Positions 33,176 through 41,170 of a stretch of 64,000 bases of DNA are shown here, piece by piece. The DNA is from JAWAFC01 sp038890815 (GTDB lineage Archaea; Micrarchaeota; Micrarchaeia; Burarchaeales; JACRGF01): contig JAWAFC010000002.1 of the NCBI GenBank assembly GCA_038890815.1, positions 87,934 to 151,933 of the forward strand. The letters run 5' to 3'. How positions within the stretch are numbered: position 1 is the first letter of the stretch; every line of letters starts with the position of its first letter. The notes under the pieces are model-generated. The model was not told the origin of the DNA, made no database searches, and was given only the letters and a program-made list of their open reading frames with translations. A program made the translations under genes and the position numbers.

Positions 33176-35077
33176 GTGTTGAGTTTGGCCACAAACGAGA
33201 TAGAGAAGAAAGTAAAGGAATTGTTGCCCAGCGAATGCGAGCTCACCAAAGCTGAATATGAGGGGCCGGATGTAGCGCTCTATCTGAAGAACATCGCGGC
33301 GTTCTATACCGATGAGAACCTCATCCGCAAGATAGCCGGCACACTGAGAAAGAGGGTGCTCATCCGCAGCGACCCGGCCTCGCTGTTACCGCCAGACAAA
33401 GCAGCCGAAAAAATAAAGGCCATCATACCCCCCGAGGCGGGCGTGAGCGCGATAAACTTCTCGCCCGAATTCTGCGAGGTCATCATCGATGCGCTCAAGC
33501 CAGGCCTGGTCATCGGCAAAGGCGGCAGCACGCTGAAGAGCATCATACTCTCCACGGGATGGGCGCCCAAAATACTGCGCACGCCGACCATGCCGAGCGA
33601 GACGATAAGGGGGCTCCGCGCGAGTTTGCTCAGGGAAGCCGAGAACAGGAGGAAGTTCCTGAATGCGGTGGGAAAGAAGATCGCCAGTCCAGTCACCGTG
33701 AAGGCGGATTGGGTGAAGGTCACCGCGCTCGGTGGCTTCAAAGAAGTCGGCCGCATGTGCCTACTCGTGCAGACGCCTAACGACAAAATCCTCATTGACT
33801 GTGGGGTGAATGCCGAAACAACGGACCCGCCCAAGGCTTTCCCCTATCTGAACGCCATGAACCTGGCGCTCGATGAACTGGATGCTGTCATCTGCACGCA
33901 TGCTCACCTTGACCACTCCGGCTTCATACCCTACCTGTTCGCATACGGATATGACGGGCCCGTATACTGCACCGCGCCGACGCGTGACCTCATGGCTCTG
34001 TTGCAGTTTGACTACATCGATGTCATCAACAAAGGAGGGGGGACCGCGCCCTACAGCGACAAGGACGTGCGCAAGATGATAAGCAGATGCATCGTGCGGG
34101 AGTACGATGAAGTGACAGACATAACGCCGGAAATAAAGCTCACCTTTCACAACGCCGGCCACATCCTTGGCTCGGCGATGGTGCACCTCCACATCAGCGA
34201 GGGGCTTCACAACCTCGTCTATACCGGTGACATGAAGTATGGCTATACACAGCTATTTGAGCCCGCCAACACAACTTTCCCAAGAATTGAGACTCTATTC
34301 ATAGAGAGCACGTATGGGGGCAGGGCTGACATCATGCCCCAGAGACACGAGGCAGAGGCAAAGCTGATGACTGTCATCATGGAGACGCTTGCAGCCAAAG
34401 GCAAAGTGCTCATCCCCGTCTTCTCGGTGGGCCGCTCGCAGGAGATCATGCTCGTGCTGGAGGAGTATGCCAATTCCCATCCCGACTTCAACTATCCAGT
34501 CTACACCGATGGCATGATTCTCGAGGCATCTGCCATCCACACCGCCTATCCGGAGTACCTCAGGCAGAATGTGCAGAGGCGCATACTCAGCAACAACTCG
34601 CCCTTTGAGAGCAAGATATTTGAGTATGCGAGCAAGAATAGGCAGGAGATCGTTGAAGGGGACCCATGCGTCATTCTGGCCCCCAGTGGCATGCTGTCGG
34701 GAGGCCCCAGCGTGGAGTACCTCAAGCTCATGGCAGGCGATCCAAAGAATACGCTCATCTTTGTCGGCTACCAGAGCGCGCTGTCGCTGGGCAGGAAGAT
34801 TCAGCGGGGAAGCAGGGAGATTCCCATACTGGGTTCTGAGGGTAGGCTGGAGACGCTCAAGATAGCCATGCGCGTGGAGACCGTTGAGGGCTTCTCGGGA
34901 CACAGCGACCGAAGCCAGCTCATCAACTTCATCCGCAACATCCGGCCCACGCCAGAGAGGATATTCATGTTGCATGGTGATGAGAGTAAGTGCGATGAGC
35001 TGGCAAGAAGCGTCAACCGCATCATGCACATCGAGACGCGCGCGCCCATGAACCTCGATGCCATCAGACTGAAATAA
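33176..35077 (+). CDS. KH-domain beta-CASP ribonuclease (aCPSF1-type)
   Basis: 633 residues. The N-terminal 140 residues contain KH-type RNA-binding repeats (VIGKGGSTLKSII, AENRRKFLNAVGKKI). The metallo-beta-lactamase core has CTHAHLDHSGFIPYL near 240, NAGHILGSA, VYTGDMKYG and ESTYGGR. The beta-CASP part has PVFSVGRSQEIMLVLEE and the final GFSGHSDRSQL and HGDESKCDE. aCPSF1 is the archaeal transcription-termination and RNA-processing nuclease, and its length is typical. The start is GTG 33176 or TTG 33185. Confidence 0.95.
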   Translation: MLSLATNEIEKKVKELLPSECELTKAEYEGPDVALYLKNIAAFYTDENLIRKIAGTLRKRVLIRSDPASLLPPDKAAEKIKAIIPPEAGVSAINFSPEFCEVIIDALKPGLVIGKGGSTLKSIILSTGWAPKILRTPTMPSETIRGLRASLLREAENRRKFLNAVGKKIASPVTVKADWVKVTALGGFKEVGRMCLLVQTPNDKILIDCGVNAETTDPPKAFPYLNAMNLALDELDAVICTHAHLDHSGFIPYLFAYGYDGPVYCTAPTRDLMALLQFDYIDVINKGGGTAPYSDKDVRKMISRCIVREYDEVTDITPEIKLTFHNAGHILGSAMVHLHISEGLHNLVYTGDMKYGYTQLFEPANTTFPRIETLFIESTYGGRADIMPQRHEAEAKLMTVIMETLAAKGKVLIPVFSVGRSQEIMLVLEEYANSHPDFNYPVYTDGMILEASAIHTAYPEYLRQNVQRRILSNNSPFESKIFEYASKNRQEIVEGDPCVILAPSGMLSGGPSVEYLKLMAGDPKNTLIFVGYQSALSLGRKIQRGSREIPILGSEGRLETLKIAMRVETVEGFSGHSDRSQLINFIRNIRPTPERIFMLHGDESKCDELARSVNRIMHIETRAPMNLDAIRLK

Positions 35078-35106
35078 GTTTTAAAGATACATGCATAAGC
35101 AGTGCC

Positions 35107-35514
35107 ATGTTCAAACAGGCAGACATCGCACCTGAATGGCCCAACTCAAAGACCATTGCAGGCATCGTGCTTATTGTGCCATTAGTTTTGGGTCTCATCC
35201 ACAAATATGGGGTTATTGGTATTGTCGTCCCGTTGCTTGCGTTCTTTCTGTCCAAAGATCGCTTTGTGAAGTTTCACGCCGCCCAATTTCTGCTGCTTCT
35301 CCTGATGAGCTTTCCAATCGGTATTATCATGCTGATTATCATGTTTGGGGGAATCGCCATTAAGGTGAAGGAGCTTTCTATGCTGAGCCCGCTGCTAGGC
35401 ATGGCGTGGCTCATAGTGGCAGGTCTGCTTTGGCTCTACCAAATTTATTCGGCATTCACCGGCAGAGCGCCTATGTATCCGCTCATCGGAAAGCGGGCTG
35501 CCGAGGTAGCATAG
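35107..35514 (+). CDS. Small membrane protein, DUF4870/Tic20-like
   Basis: 135 residues with three hydrophobic segments (IAGIVLIVPLVLGLI, FLLLLLMSFPIGIIMLIIMF and LLGMAWLIVAGLLWLYQIYS). The motif DRFVKFHAAQFLLL between segments and the ending AFTGRAPMYPLIGKRAAE match the DUF4870 pattern of small integral membrane proteins. No function is known. TTTTAAAG at 35081-35088 sits about 25 bases before the ATG, so its own leaderless transcript is possible. Confidence 0.8.
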   Translation: MFKQADIAPEWPNSKTIAGIVLIVPLVLGLIHKYGVIGIVVPLLAFFLSKDRFVKFHAAQFLLLLLMSFPIGIIMLIIMFGGIAIKVKELSMLSPLLGMAWLIVAGLLWLYQIYSAFTGRAPMYPLIGKRAAEVA

Positions 35515-35590
35515 TCACGGTCTGCCGAATCCAACCCCAGAAAACAGCGAGGAACGGTTGCGCACGCGCTCTATTCTGATGAGCCACTTT

Positions 35591-36139
35591 TCAAACTCTG
35601 TTTGGGGGAGTCTCCAGCCCCACGACGTGCACGTCCTCGTAGATGGGGCCCTTGGGCGTGAGCGTGCTCCGTTTAAGCACAAAGCGGTCAATCCGACAGC
35701 TCCCGAAGTCGAAATCGCGGAAGCGCGCGAGAAAGCGGCTCACATCGGTTTTTGCTTTTACACGCGCGAGCGTGATGTGGCCCGCGAAGGGGCGCTCCTC
35801 CCTCGAAAAGCCGAGGGGGGCGAGCGCATTGTCGATGCATGCCGCCAGCGCTGCCAGCTCTGCGCTGTGCACGCCAGCCCACACAACGCGCACGAACTTC
35901 TCGTTAGGGAACGCGCCAACCCCCTTAACCGACACTGTGAAGGGAGGGCGCCTGCACGACTCAAGCGCGGCCTTGAGCGCGGGCAGCCTATCCTCGCCGA
36001 CCTCGCCCAGAAACTTCAGCGTGAGGTGCTGATTTTCCTTCTTCACGAAAACGAGGCCCTCGCGCGGCAGCGAGGCCTGCACCTGAGACAGCGCGTTGAG
36101 GATTTCGTCAGAAAGCTCGGCCGCAACGAACAGACGCAT
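35591..36139 (-). CDS. thpR: RNA 2',3'-cyclic phosphodiesterase / 2'-5' RNA ligase family
   Basis: 182 residues. The two catalytic HxTx motifs are HLTL (38-41) in ENQHLTLKFLGEV and HITL (121-124) in FAGHITLARVK. The opening MRLFVAAELSDEI is typical of ThpR/LigT. The enzyme hydrolyses 2',3'-cyclic phosphate ends and may act in RNA repair or tRNA processing. It is convergent with the DUF4870-like gene and divergent from the UPF0200 gene. Confidence 0.94.
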   Translation of the reverse strand: MRLFVAAELSDEILNALSQVQASLPREGLVFVKKENQHLTLKFLGEVGEDRLPALKAALESCRRPPFTVSVKGVGAFPNEKFVRVVWAGVHSAELAALAACIDNALAPLGFSREERPFAGHITLARVKAKTDVSRFLARFRDFDFGSCRIDRFVLKRSTLTPKGPIYEDVHVVGLETPPNRV

Positions 36140-36168
36140 AATTAAATAGCGATGGTGGGTTTTAAATC

Positions 36169-36744
36169 GTGCGCGTGATCGGCGTTGTCGGCAGGCGAGG
36201 GAGCGGCAAGGGTGTCCTTGCAGAGGTCGCCAAGCGTATGGGATTGCCAGTTTTCGAGATGTCAGATGTTGTCGTGAAGCGCATGCTGAAGACGAAAATA
36301 ATCATCGACAACCGCTCACTCAGGCTGTTCGCGGATAGGTTGAGGAAAAGATTTGGAGCGGGTTTTGTCGCGAGGAGAACGATTGAGAGGATAAAGAGGG
36401 AAGTGGGGGAGGCCGAGGCTGCTGTGGTGGTTGGAATCCGCTCTCCCGCAGAGGTGAGGGAGTTCAGAAAGGCTTTCAGCAATTTCAAGCTGATTGCGGT
36501 GACTGCTCCGCTGCCCCTCCGGTGGGCGAGGGTGAGAAGGAGGAGAAGGCCCGAGGATGCGAGGGACTTCGGCGAGTTCATTTGGGCGGAGAGGGTGGAG
36601 GAGAGCTGGGGGCTGGGGAAGGCGCTGCAGAGCGCGGACATAAAGATCACAAATGCCGGCAGCAAGCAGGCATTCAGGAAAAAGGCCCGCAAGCTCCTGA
36701 TGATGCTTTTGGAAAAGGAATATAAACAAGCAAAAAGCAAATGA
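36169..36744 (+). CDS. UPF0200 family P-loop nucleotide kinase-like protein
   Basis: 191 residues from GTG. The P-loop GRRGSGKG is at 8-15. PVFEMSDVVVKRML, RRTIERI, AAVVVGIRSPAEVREFRKAF and WAERVEESWGLGKAL correspond to the blocks of the archaeal UPF0200 family (dephospho-CoA-kinase-like). Normal members have GMPGSGKS in the P-loop; here it is GRRGSGKG. The substrate is unknown. The divergent TTTTAAAT before it is a possible promoter element. Confidence 0.88.
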   Translation: MRVIGVVGRRGSGKGVLAEVAKRMGLPVFEMSDVVVKRMLKTKIIIDNRSLRLFADRLRKRFGAGFVARRTIERIKREVGEAEAAVVVGIRSPAEVREFRKAFSNFKLIAVTAPLPLRWARVRRRRRPEDARDFGEFIWAERVEESWGLGKALQSADIKITNAGSKQAFRKKARKLLMMLLEKEYKQAKSK

Positions 36745-36756
36745 ATCGGTGAGCGC

Positions 36757-36894
36757 ATGCCCAATGCACAGATCAAAAAAGAAAAAATCGAGATAATGGA
36801 GATAAAAGAAGTCGGCCCACATTTCTGGCAAGCTGAAAAACTTATCAAAATGCCTTTAAGCACAATCCAGGGGTTTTGGATGATAATGAACTAA
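36757..36894 (+). CDS. Small unknown protein, possibly the 5' part of the following gene
   Basis: 45 codons from ATG 36757 (MPNAQIKKEKIEIM, then EVGPHFWQAEKLIKMPLSTI, then QGFWMIMN and stop). It is not recognised. It overlaps the next gene by 19 bases in another frame. The composition looks coding. If one G were added in the run TTTTGGATGAT near 36875-36884 the two frames would join to one protein of about 200 residues. It may be a separate small protein, a frameshifted N-terminus, or a programmed frameshift. Confidence 0.45.
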   Translation: MPNAQIKKEKIEIMEIKEVGPHFWQAEKLIKMPLSTIQGFWMIMN

Positions 36895-37370
36895 GGGGGA
36901 AGTTCCTCGGGGATCCTCGTTTCCATGTTTATGTAGTTCTGAAGGATGGCAAGGTCTCGGCAGTGCTACAGGGATGGGACATCAAAGTGGATGGAAAAGG
37001 GTATTTCTTTGAGAGCTATGGGGTGGGGAAAACTGAAGATCTGCGGTTGCTTTATGGGCGAGTGGGAAAGCCTGTGGTTGTGGAGGCAGAGAGAAGCGAG
37101 TTCCCACAGCACAGCGAGTTGGGGTTTCGCGAGATTCCTGTGAAATATTATCAGCCTCCGCTTAAAGAAGGCGAAGAGCGGGTTGAGCTGACGCTCATGG
37201 TTAAAAATGGAGCTAAAATAACTGGGCGTGAGATCAAAGGACTTGTGTATGAGATTTACAGAAGCATTTATGGGGTCGAGCCCTATCCAGAGGTCATCAG
37301 ATCGCTTGAGGAATTAGATGATAATAGAGAATACGACCTTACAAAGTCTTATCCGCCGCCCCTTCGGTAA
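36876..37370 (+). CDS. Unknown protein
   Basis: 164 residues from TTG 36876, not recognised. It contains FHVYVVLKDGKVSAVLQGWD and two further beta-strand-rich parts (GYFFESYGVGKTEDLRLLYG, VELTLMVKNGAKITGREIK), with no signal peptide, membrane segment or Cys motif. It ends YDLTKSYPPPLR. The gene is richer in A+T than its neighbours. It is preceded by the overlapping 45-codon frame at 36757, so its true N-terminus may lie there. Confidence 0.7.
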   Translation: MDDNELRGKFLGDPRFHVYVVLKDGKVSAVLQGWDIKVDGKGYFFESYGVGKTEDLRLLYGRVGKPVVVEAERSEFPQHSELGFREIPVKYYQPPLKEGEERVELTLMVKNGAKITGREIKGLVYEIYRSIYGVEPYPEVIRSLEELDDNREYDLTKSYPPPLR

Positions 37371-37411
37371 GTTTTTTATTCCCTGAAGGCCTAGCGCATA
37401 CGGCGACTGGG

Positions 37412-38230
37412 ATGATGCGGGCGCTGGCAGTTCTGGCTTTGGTTTCCTCGCTCGCGCTGGCCATCGCACCGGGCGAGGTGAACATACTCTATCCAGTTTT
37501 CAAGACCGTGCGCAGCGGGGACAATGTGACGCTTGGGATCATCGGTCCGGGACAGACGATCTCGCTGACAGCCGATGCGCTCGTCACCGAAGGAGGCATA
37601 TTCGGCCAGGGAGGCAGGTGGGACCAGCTTGTGATAACAGAGGCGCCTCCGGGATGGACGTGGAGCGACTCGCTCATCTACGAGCAGCCGCTCAGGGCAA
37701 AGATAACTGCCGATCCGAGCGCCTCGGATGGGCTCTATGTCATCCGTGCTGCTGTGGTGGATTTCGGCGACAAGGAAAAGATAGGCGGAAATGTCAGCTT
37801 TGATGTGCTCGTGAAGGTATCGAGAAATGTTGTGGGCATTGAGGTGGCGCCGCTCGTGGTGACGACAGGCGCAGGACAGCCGGCCGGCTATTACGTGACC
37901 GTGCGGAATAACGGCACGGCCAACGATGTTTTCGAGGTAACGAGCTCTGGCGTGCCGCTGTGGGAGTTCAGGAGAGACGTTTTCGTGCCAGCAGGAGGCG
38001 AGCGGACAGTGATATATGAGGTGGTGAGCGAGGAGGAGAGAGAGCTCAGCATCGTGCTGAGGGCGCGCTCGCGCTCATCACCGCTCATCTTTGATGAAAA
38101 GAGCGCGAGGTTGGTTGTGAGGACCGATCTCATCGGGGACTGGCGCGCCACGGGCCATGGAAACCTGCTTTTCCCGCTTGTCGAAGGACCCATCTATGGG
38201 CTGGTGGGGCTTCTGGCAAACTTTCTCTGA
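37412..38230 (+). CDS. Exported protein with Ig-like (NEW3-type) domain
   Basis: 272 residues. The signal peptide is MMRALAVLALVSSLALAIA. The rest is beta-rich: a first domain (GDNVTLGIIGPGQTISLTAD onward) and a second domain starting near GIEVAPLVVTTGAGQPAGYY with VTVRNNGTANDVFEVT, a pattern of NEW3/CARDB-like Ig folds. A weakly hydrophobic tail (LVEGPIYGLVGLLANFL) may anchor it. N-x-S/T sequons suggest glycosylation by AglB. The function is unknown. Confidence 0.75.
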   Translation: MMRALAVLALVSSLALAIAPGEVNILYPVFKTVRSGDNVTLGIIGPGQTISLTADALVTEGGIFGQGGRWDQLVITEAPPGWTWSDSLIYEQPLRAKITADPSASDGLYVIRAAVVDFGDKEKIGGNVSFDVLVKVSRNVVGIEVAPLVVTTGAGQPAGYYVTVRNNGTANDVFEVTSSGVPLWEFRRDVFVPAGGERTVIYEVVSEEERELSIVLRARSRSSPLIFDEKSARLVVRTDLIGDWRATGHGNLLFPLVEGPIYGLVGLLANFL

Positions 38231-38266
38231 GGAAGCCATTTAATAATTGAAAAACAATTTTTCAAC

Positions 38267-39835
38267 ATGGACTTCAGGCGGGAGGCAGCGCTCGAGGCCG
38301 CGGAGCTGCTCACCGAGAGCATGGATGCCGGCGGGCTGCAAAGGCTAAAGACCGAGCTGTCCAAAAAGTGGTCGCTGGCCGGCGCGCTGAGCAACAGCGA
38401 GATACTCGCTGCACTGCCGGCCGAAAAGAAAACGCCAAGGTTGCTCGCGTTACTGAAAAAAAGGCCCATGAGAACGGCCAGCGGGGTAGCGCCCGTTGCG
38501 GTGATGAGCCTCAGCGACTGCCCGCATGGCCGGTGCTCCTACTGCCCAAAAGGGGAGGGCGCGCCAAACGCCTATACCGGATGTGAGCCGGCGACCATGC
38601 GGGGAAAACAATATGGCTTTGATCCGTTTGCCCAAACGAGAGCGAGGATTGCTCAGCTACAGGCCATTGGGCATGCAACCGATAAGATAGAGCTCATCAT
38701 ACAGGGGGGAACATTTCCATGGATGCATGCCGAGTATAAAAAAAATTTCATCAAGCGGTGCTTTGATGCGCTGAATGAGGATGAGCGGGGCGCGGAAAGC
38801 ATTGAAGCAGCACATGCCAAAAACGAGCGGGCGCGGCATCGTTGCGTCGGCCTTACCATCGAGACAAGGCCCGACTGGTGCCGCACGCACCACATCGATG
38901 AGTTTCTGGCCTGGGGAACCACGAGGGTGGAGCTGGGCGTGCAGGTGCTGAGCGACGAGATTTACAGAAAGGTAAATCGCGGCCATTCGTTGAAGGATGT
39001 CATCGATGCCACGAGGGCGCTCAAGGATTCGGGCCTCAAGGTATTGTACCACATGATGCCGGGCCTATGGCAGGGGAAGGAGGAGGATATCGAGGATTTC
39101 AGAAGGCTTTTTGAAGATGAGGCGTTTAGGCCGGACATGCTCAAGATATATCCCTGCCTTGTGCTGAGAGGAACAAGGCTCTATGAGGAGTGGATGAGGG
39201 GGGAATTCAGGCCATACGACACTGAGGAGGCGGCCGAGGTAATTTCAGAGGCCCTGCGGTTTGTCCCGCCGTGGTGCAGGGTGATGCGCATCACCAGAGA
39301 TATACCCGAAAACCTCATCGTGGCGGGGGTGAAGAAGAACAATCTCAGGCAGCTTGTGGAGGAAAGGATGCGCGCTAAGGGATTTGCCTGCCGATGCATC
39401 AGGTGCAGGGAGGTGGGCCTGAGAAAGCTCAAGCATGGCATTGAGCCGAAGTTGGAGAGGGCAAAGCTCAAGCGTATTGAATATGCCGCGAGTGGCGGGA
39501 AAGAAGTCTTCCTTTCGTTTGAGGATGAAGCCACCGACACTCTGTACGCCTTCCTGAGATTGAGGTTGCCGGCCGAGCCACACAGGGAAGAGCTGCGCGA
39601 GGCTTCGGTGGTCAGGGAGCTGCATGTTTATGGGAGGGCGCTCGAGCTCGGCAAAAGGGAAGCTGGGGAGGTGCAGCATGCCGGCCTCGGCAGCAGGCTG
39701 CTGGCTGAGGCGGAGAATATTTCGCGCGCGTGGGGCGTGAGGAAGATGGCCGTGATGTCTGGGGTGGGCGTGCGCGAGTACTATTTTGAAAGGGGTTTTA
39801 AGCGCGACGGGCCATATGTCTCGAAAGAGCTGTGA
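38267..39835 (+). CDS. elp3: Elp3: tRNA U34 carboxymethyl-modification radical SAM/acetyltransferase
   Basis: 522 residues. The radical SAM cluster is C85-x4-C90-x2-C93 in DCPHGRCSYCPKGEG, followed by PNAYTG and QGGTFPW. The C-terminal GNAT domain starts near LFAFLRLRLP-like LYAFLRLRLP and has HAGLGSRLLAEAE and SGVGVREYYFERGF. Elp3 adds a carboxymethyl group to U34 of tRNAs; archaea need only Elp3. Full length, with no obvious loss. Confidence 0.97.
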   Translation: MDFRREAALEAAELLTESMDAGGLQRLKTELSKKWSLAGALSNSEILAALPAEKKTPRLLALLKKRPMRTASGVAPVAVMSLSDCPHGRCSYCPKGEGAPNAYTGCEPATMRGKQYGFDPFAQTRARIAQLQAIGHATDKIELIIQGGTFPWMHAEYKKNFIKRCFDALNEDERGAESIEAAHAKNERARHRCVGLTIETRPDWCRTHHIDEFLAWGTTRVELGVQVLSDEIYRKVNRGHSLKDVIDATRALKDSGLKVLYHMMPGLWQGKEEDIEDFRRLFEDEAFRPDMLKIYPCLVLRGTRLYEEWMRGEFRPYDTEEAAEVISEALRFVPPWCRVMRITRDIPENLIVAGVKKNNLRQLVEERMRAKGFACRCIRCREVGLRKLKHGIEPKLERAKLKRIEYAASGGKEVFLSFEDEATDTLYAFLRLRLPAEPHREELREASVVRELHVYGRALELGKREAGEVQHAGLGSRLLAEAENISRAWGVRKMAVMSGVGVREYYFERGFKRDGPYVSKEL

Positions 39836-39844
39836 GGGGATGGC

Positions 39845-41170
39845 TTGAGCTATGCGAGGGAAATTGAGAGAGCTTTGAAAAAGGCTGGCTGTGCTGCCGG
39901 CGATAGGGTGAGGGTGGAGAGGGAGGGCGAGGTTTACGAGGGAATACTGCTTCCGAGAATAGAGGCTGGCGACCCTAGCGTGCTCGTGCTCAAGCTTGAC
40001 AATGGCTATAACATCGGCATAGCTTTCGCTGGCGCGAAGGTGACGCTTGTCAAAAAGGGCAGGCCGGTCGTCTTCAAGCCCGCAGCCCAGCCGCGGGCTG
40101 AAGAGAAGCACATTGCAATTCTAGGCTGCGGTGGCACGATCGCCTCACGCGTGGAGTACACCACAGGCGCGGTTTTCCCAGCCTTCTCTCCCGGCGACCT
40201 GCTGCTCTCCTTTCCAGAGCTACGGGGGATGGCCTCATTTTCGGGAAGGAAGCTTTTCGATCTGCTGAGCGAGGACATGACGCCCGCGCACTGGCAGGTG
40301 ATCGCGCGGGAGGTGGCAAAGGAGATCAAGGCTGGCGCGCAGGGGGTTGTGCTCACCCACGGCACCGACACAATGGGCTACACGGCCGCAGCGCTCTCAT
40401 TCATGTTGCGCAATCTGCCTGTGCCGGTCGTGCTGGTAGGCTCGATGCGGAGCTCTGACAGGGGAAGCAGCGACAACGCCATGAATCTGGTCTGCAGCGT
40501 GGTGGCGGCACAGAGCGACTGCGCCGAGGTCGGTGTGTGCATGCACGCCACCCTCAACGATGATTACTGCTTCCTGCATAGGGGCACGAGAGTCAGGAAG
40601 CTGCACACGAGCAGGAGGGATGCCTTTAAGAGTGTGAACGCGCGACCGCTCGCGCGCATCTGGTACAGGGAGAGGAGATTTGAGGGGATGGCTGACTACA
40701 GAAAGAGGGATGAGAAGAGGCAGCTGGAGCTGGATGATAGGATAAATCCGAAAGTAGGTCTCATATGGGTGCATCCCGGCATCTCGCCGAAATTCGTTGA
40801 AAAGCTCGCAGATTTCTATGATGGTGTGGTGTTTGCGGGCACAGGCTTGGAGAGCGCGCTGCCGACCAACCCTTTCAGAGACAGGCTGGCCATCTCGCTC
40901 GTTCCCGCCCTCAAGTCGCTCATCGCCAGCGGCGTTGCGGTCGTGCTGGCCCCACAGACGCTGTTTGGCAGGATAAATCTGAATGTCTACACCACGGGCC
41001 GAACGCTCAAAGCGCTGGGCGCGATCGGCGATGGCTGTGACTGGCTGCCCGAAACCGCGCTCGTCAAGCTCGCCTGGGTGCTCGGGCACACGAGGGAGCT
41101 GAAGAAAGTGGAGGCCATGATGCTGACGAATTATGCGGGTGAAATAAGCACGCGGAGTCTGATAGAGTGA
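39845..41170 (+). CDS. gatD: Glutamyl-tRNA(Gln) amidotransferase subunit D
   Basis: 441 residues from TTG 39845. The N-terminal AnsA-like tudor/barrel domain (GDRVRVEREGEVYEGILLP) is followed by the type I asparaginase domain with GCGGTIAS (about 94-101) and TDTMGYTAA. GatD supplies ammonia from glutamine to GatE. The stop overlaps the gatE GTG by 4 bases. With gatE it implies that Gln-tRNA is made by the indirect route. Confidence 0.96.
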   Translation: MSYAREIERALKKAGCAAGDRVRVEREGEVYEGILLPRIEAGDPSVLVLKLDNGYNIGIAFAGAKVTLVKKGRPVVFKPAAQPRAEEKHIAILGCGGTIASRVEYTTGAVFPAFSPGDLLLSFPELRGMASFSGRKLFDLLSEDMTPAHWQVIAREVAKEIKAGAQGVVLTHGTDTMGYTAAALSFMLRNLPVPVVLVGSMRSSDRGSSDNAMNLVCSVVAAQSDCAEVGVCMHATLNDDYCFLHRGTRVRKLHTSRRDAFKSVNARPLARIWYRERRFEGMADYRKRDEKRQLELDDRINPKVGLIWVHPGISPKFVEKLADFYDGVVFAGTGLESALPTNPFRDRLAISLVPALKSLIASGVAVVLAPQTLFGRINLNVYTTGRTLKALGAIGDGCDWLPETALVKLAWVLGHTRELKKVEAMMLTNYAGEISTRSLIE

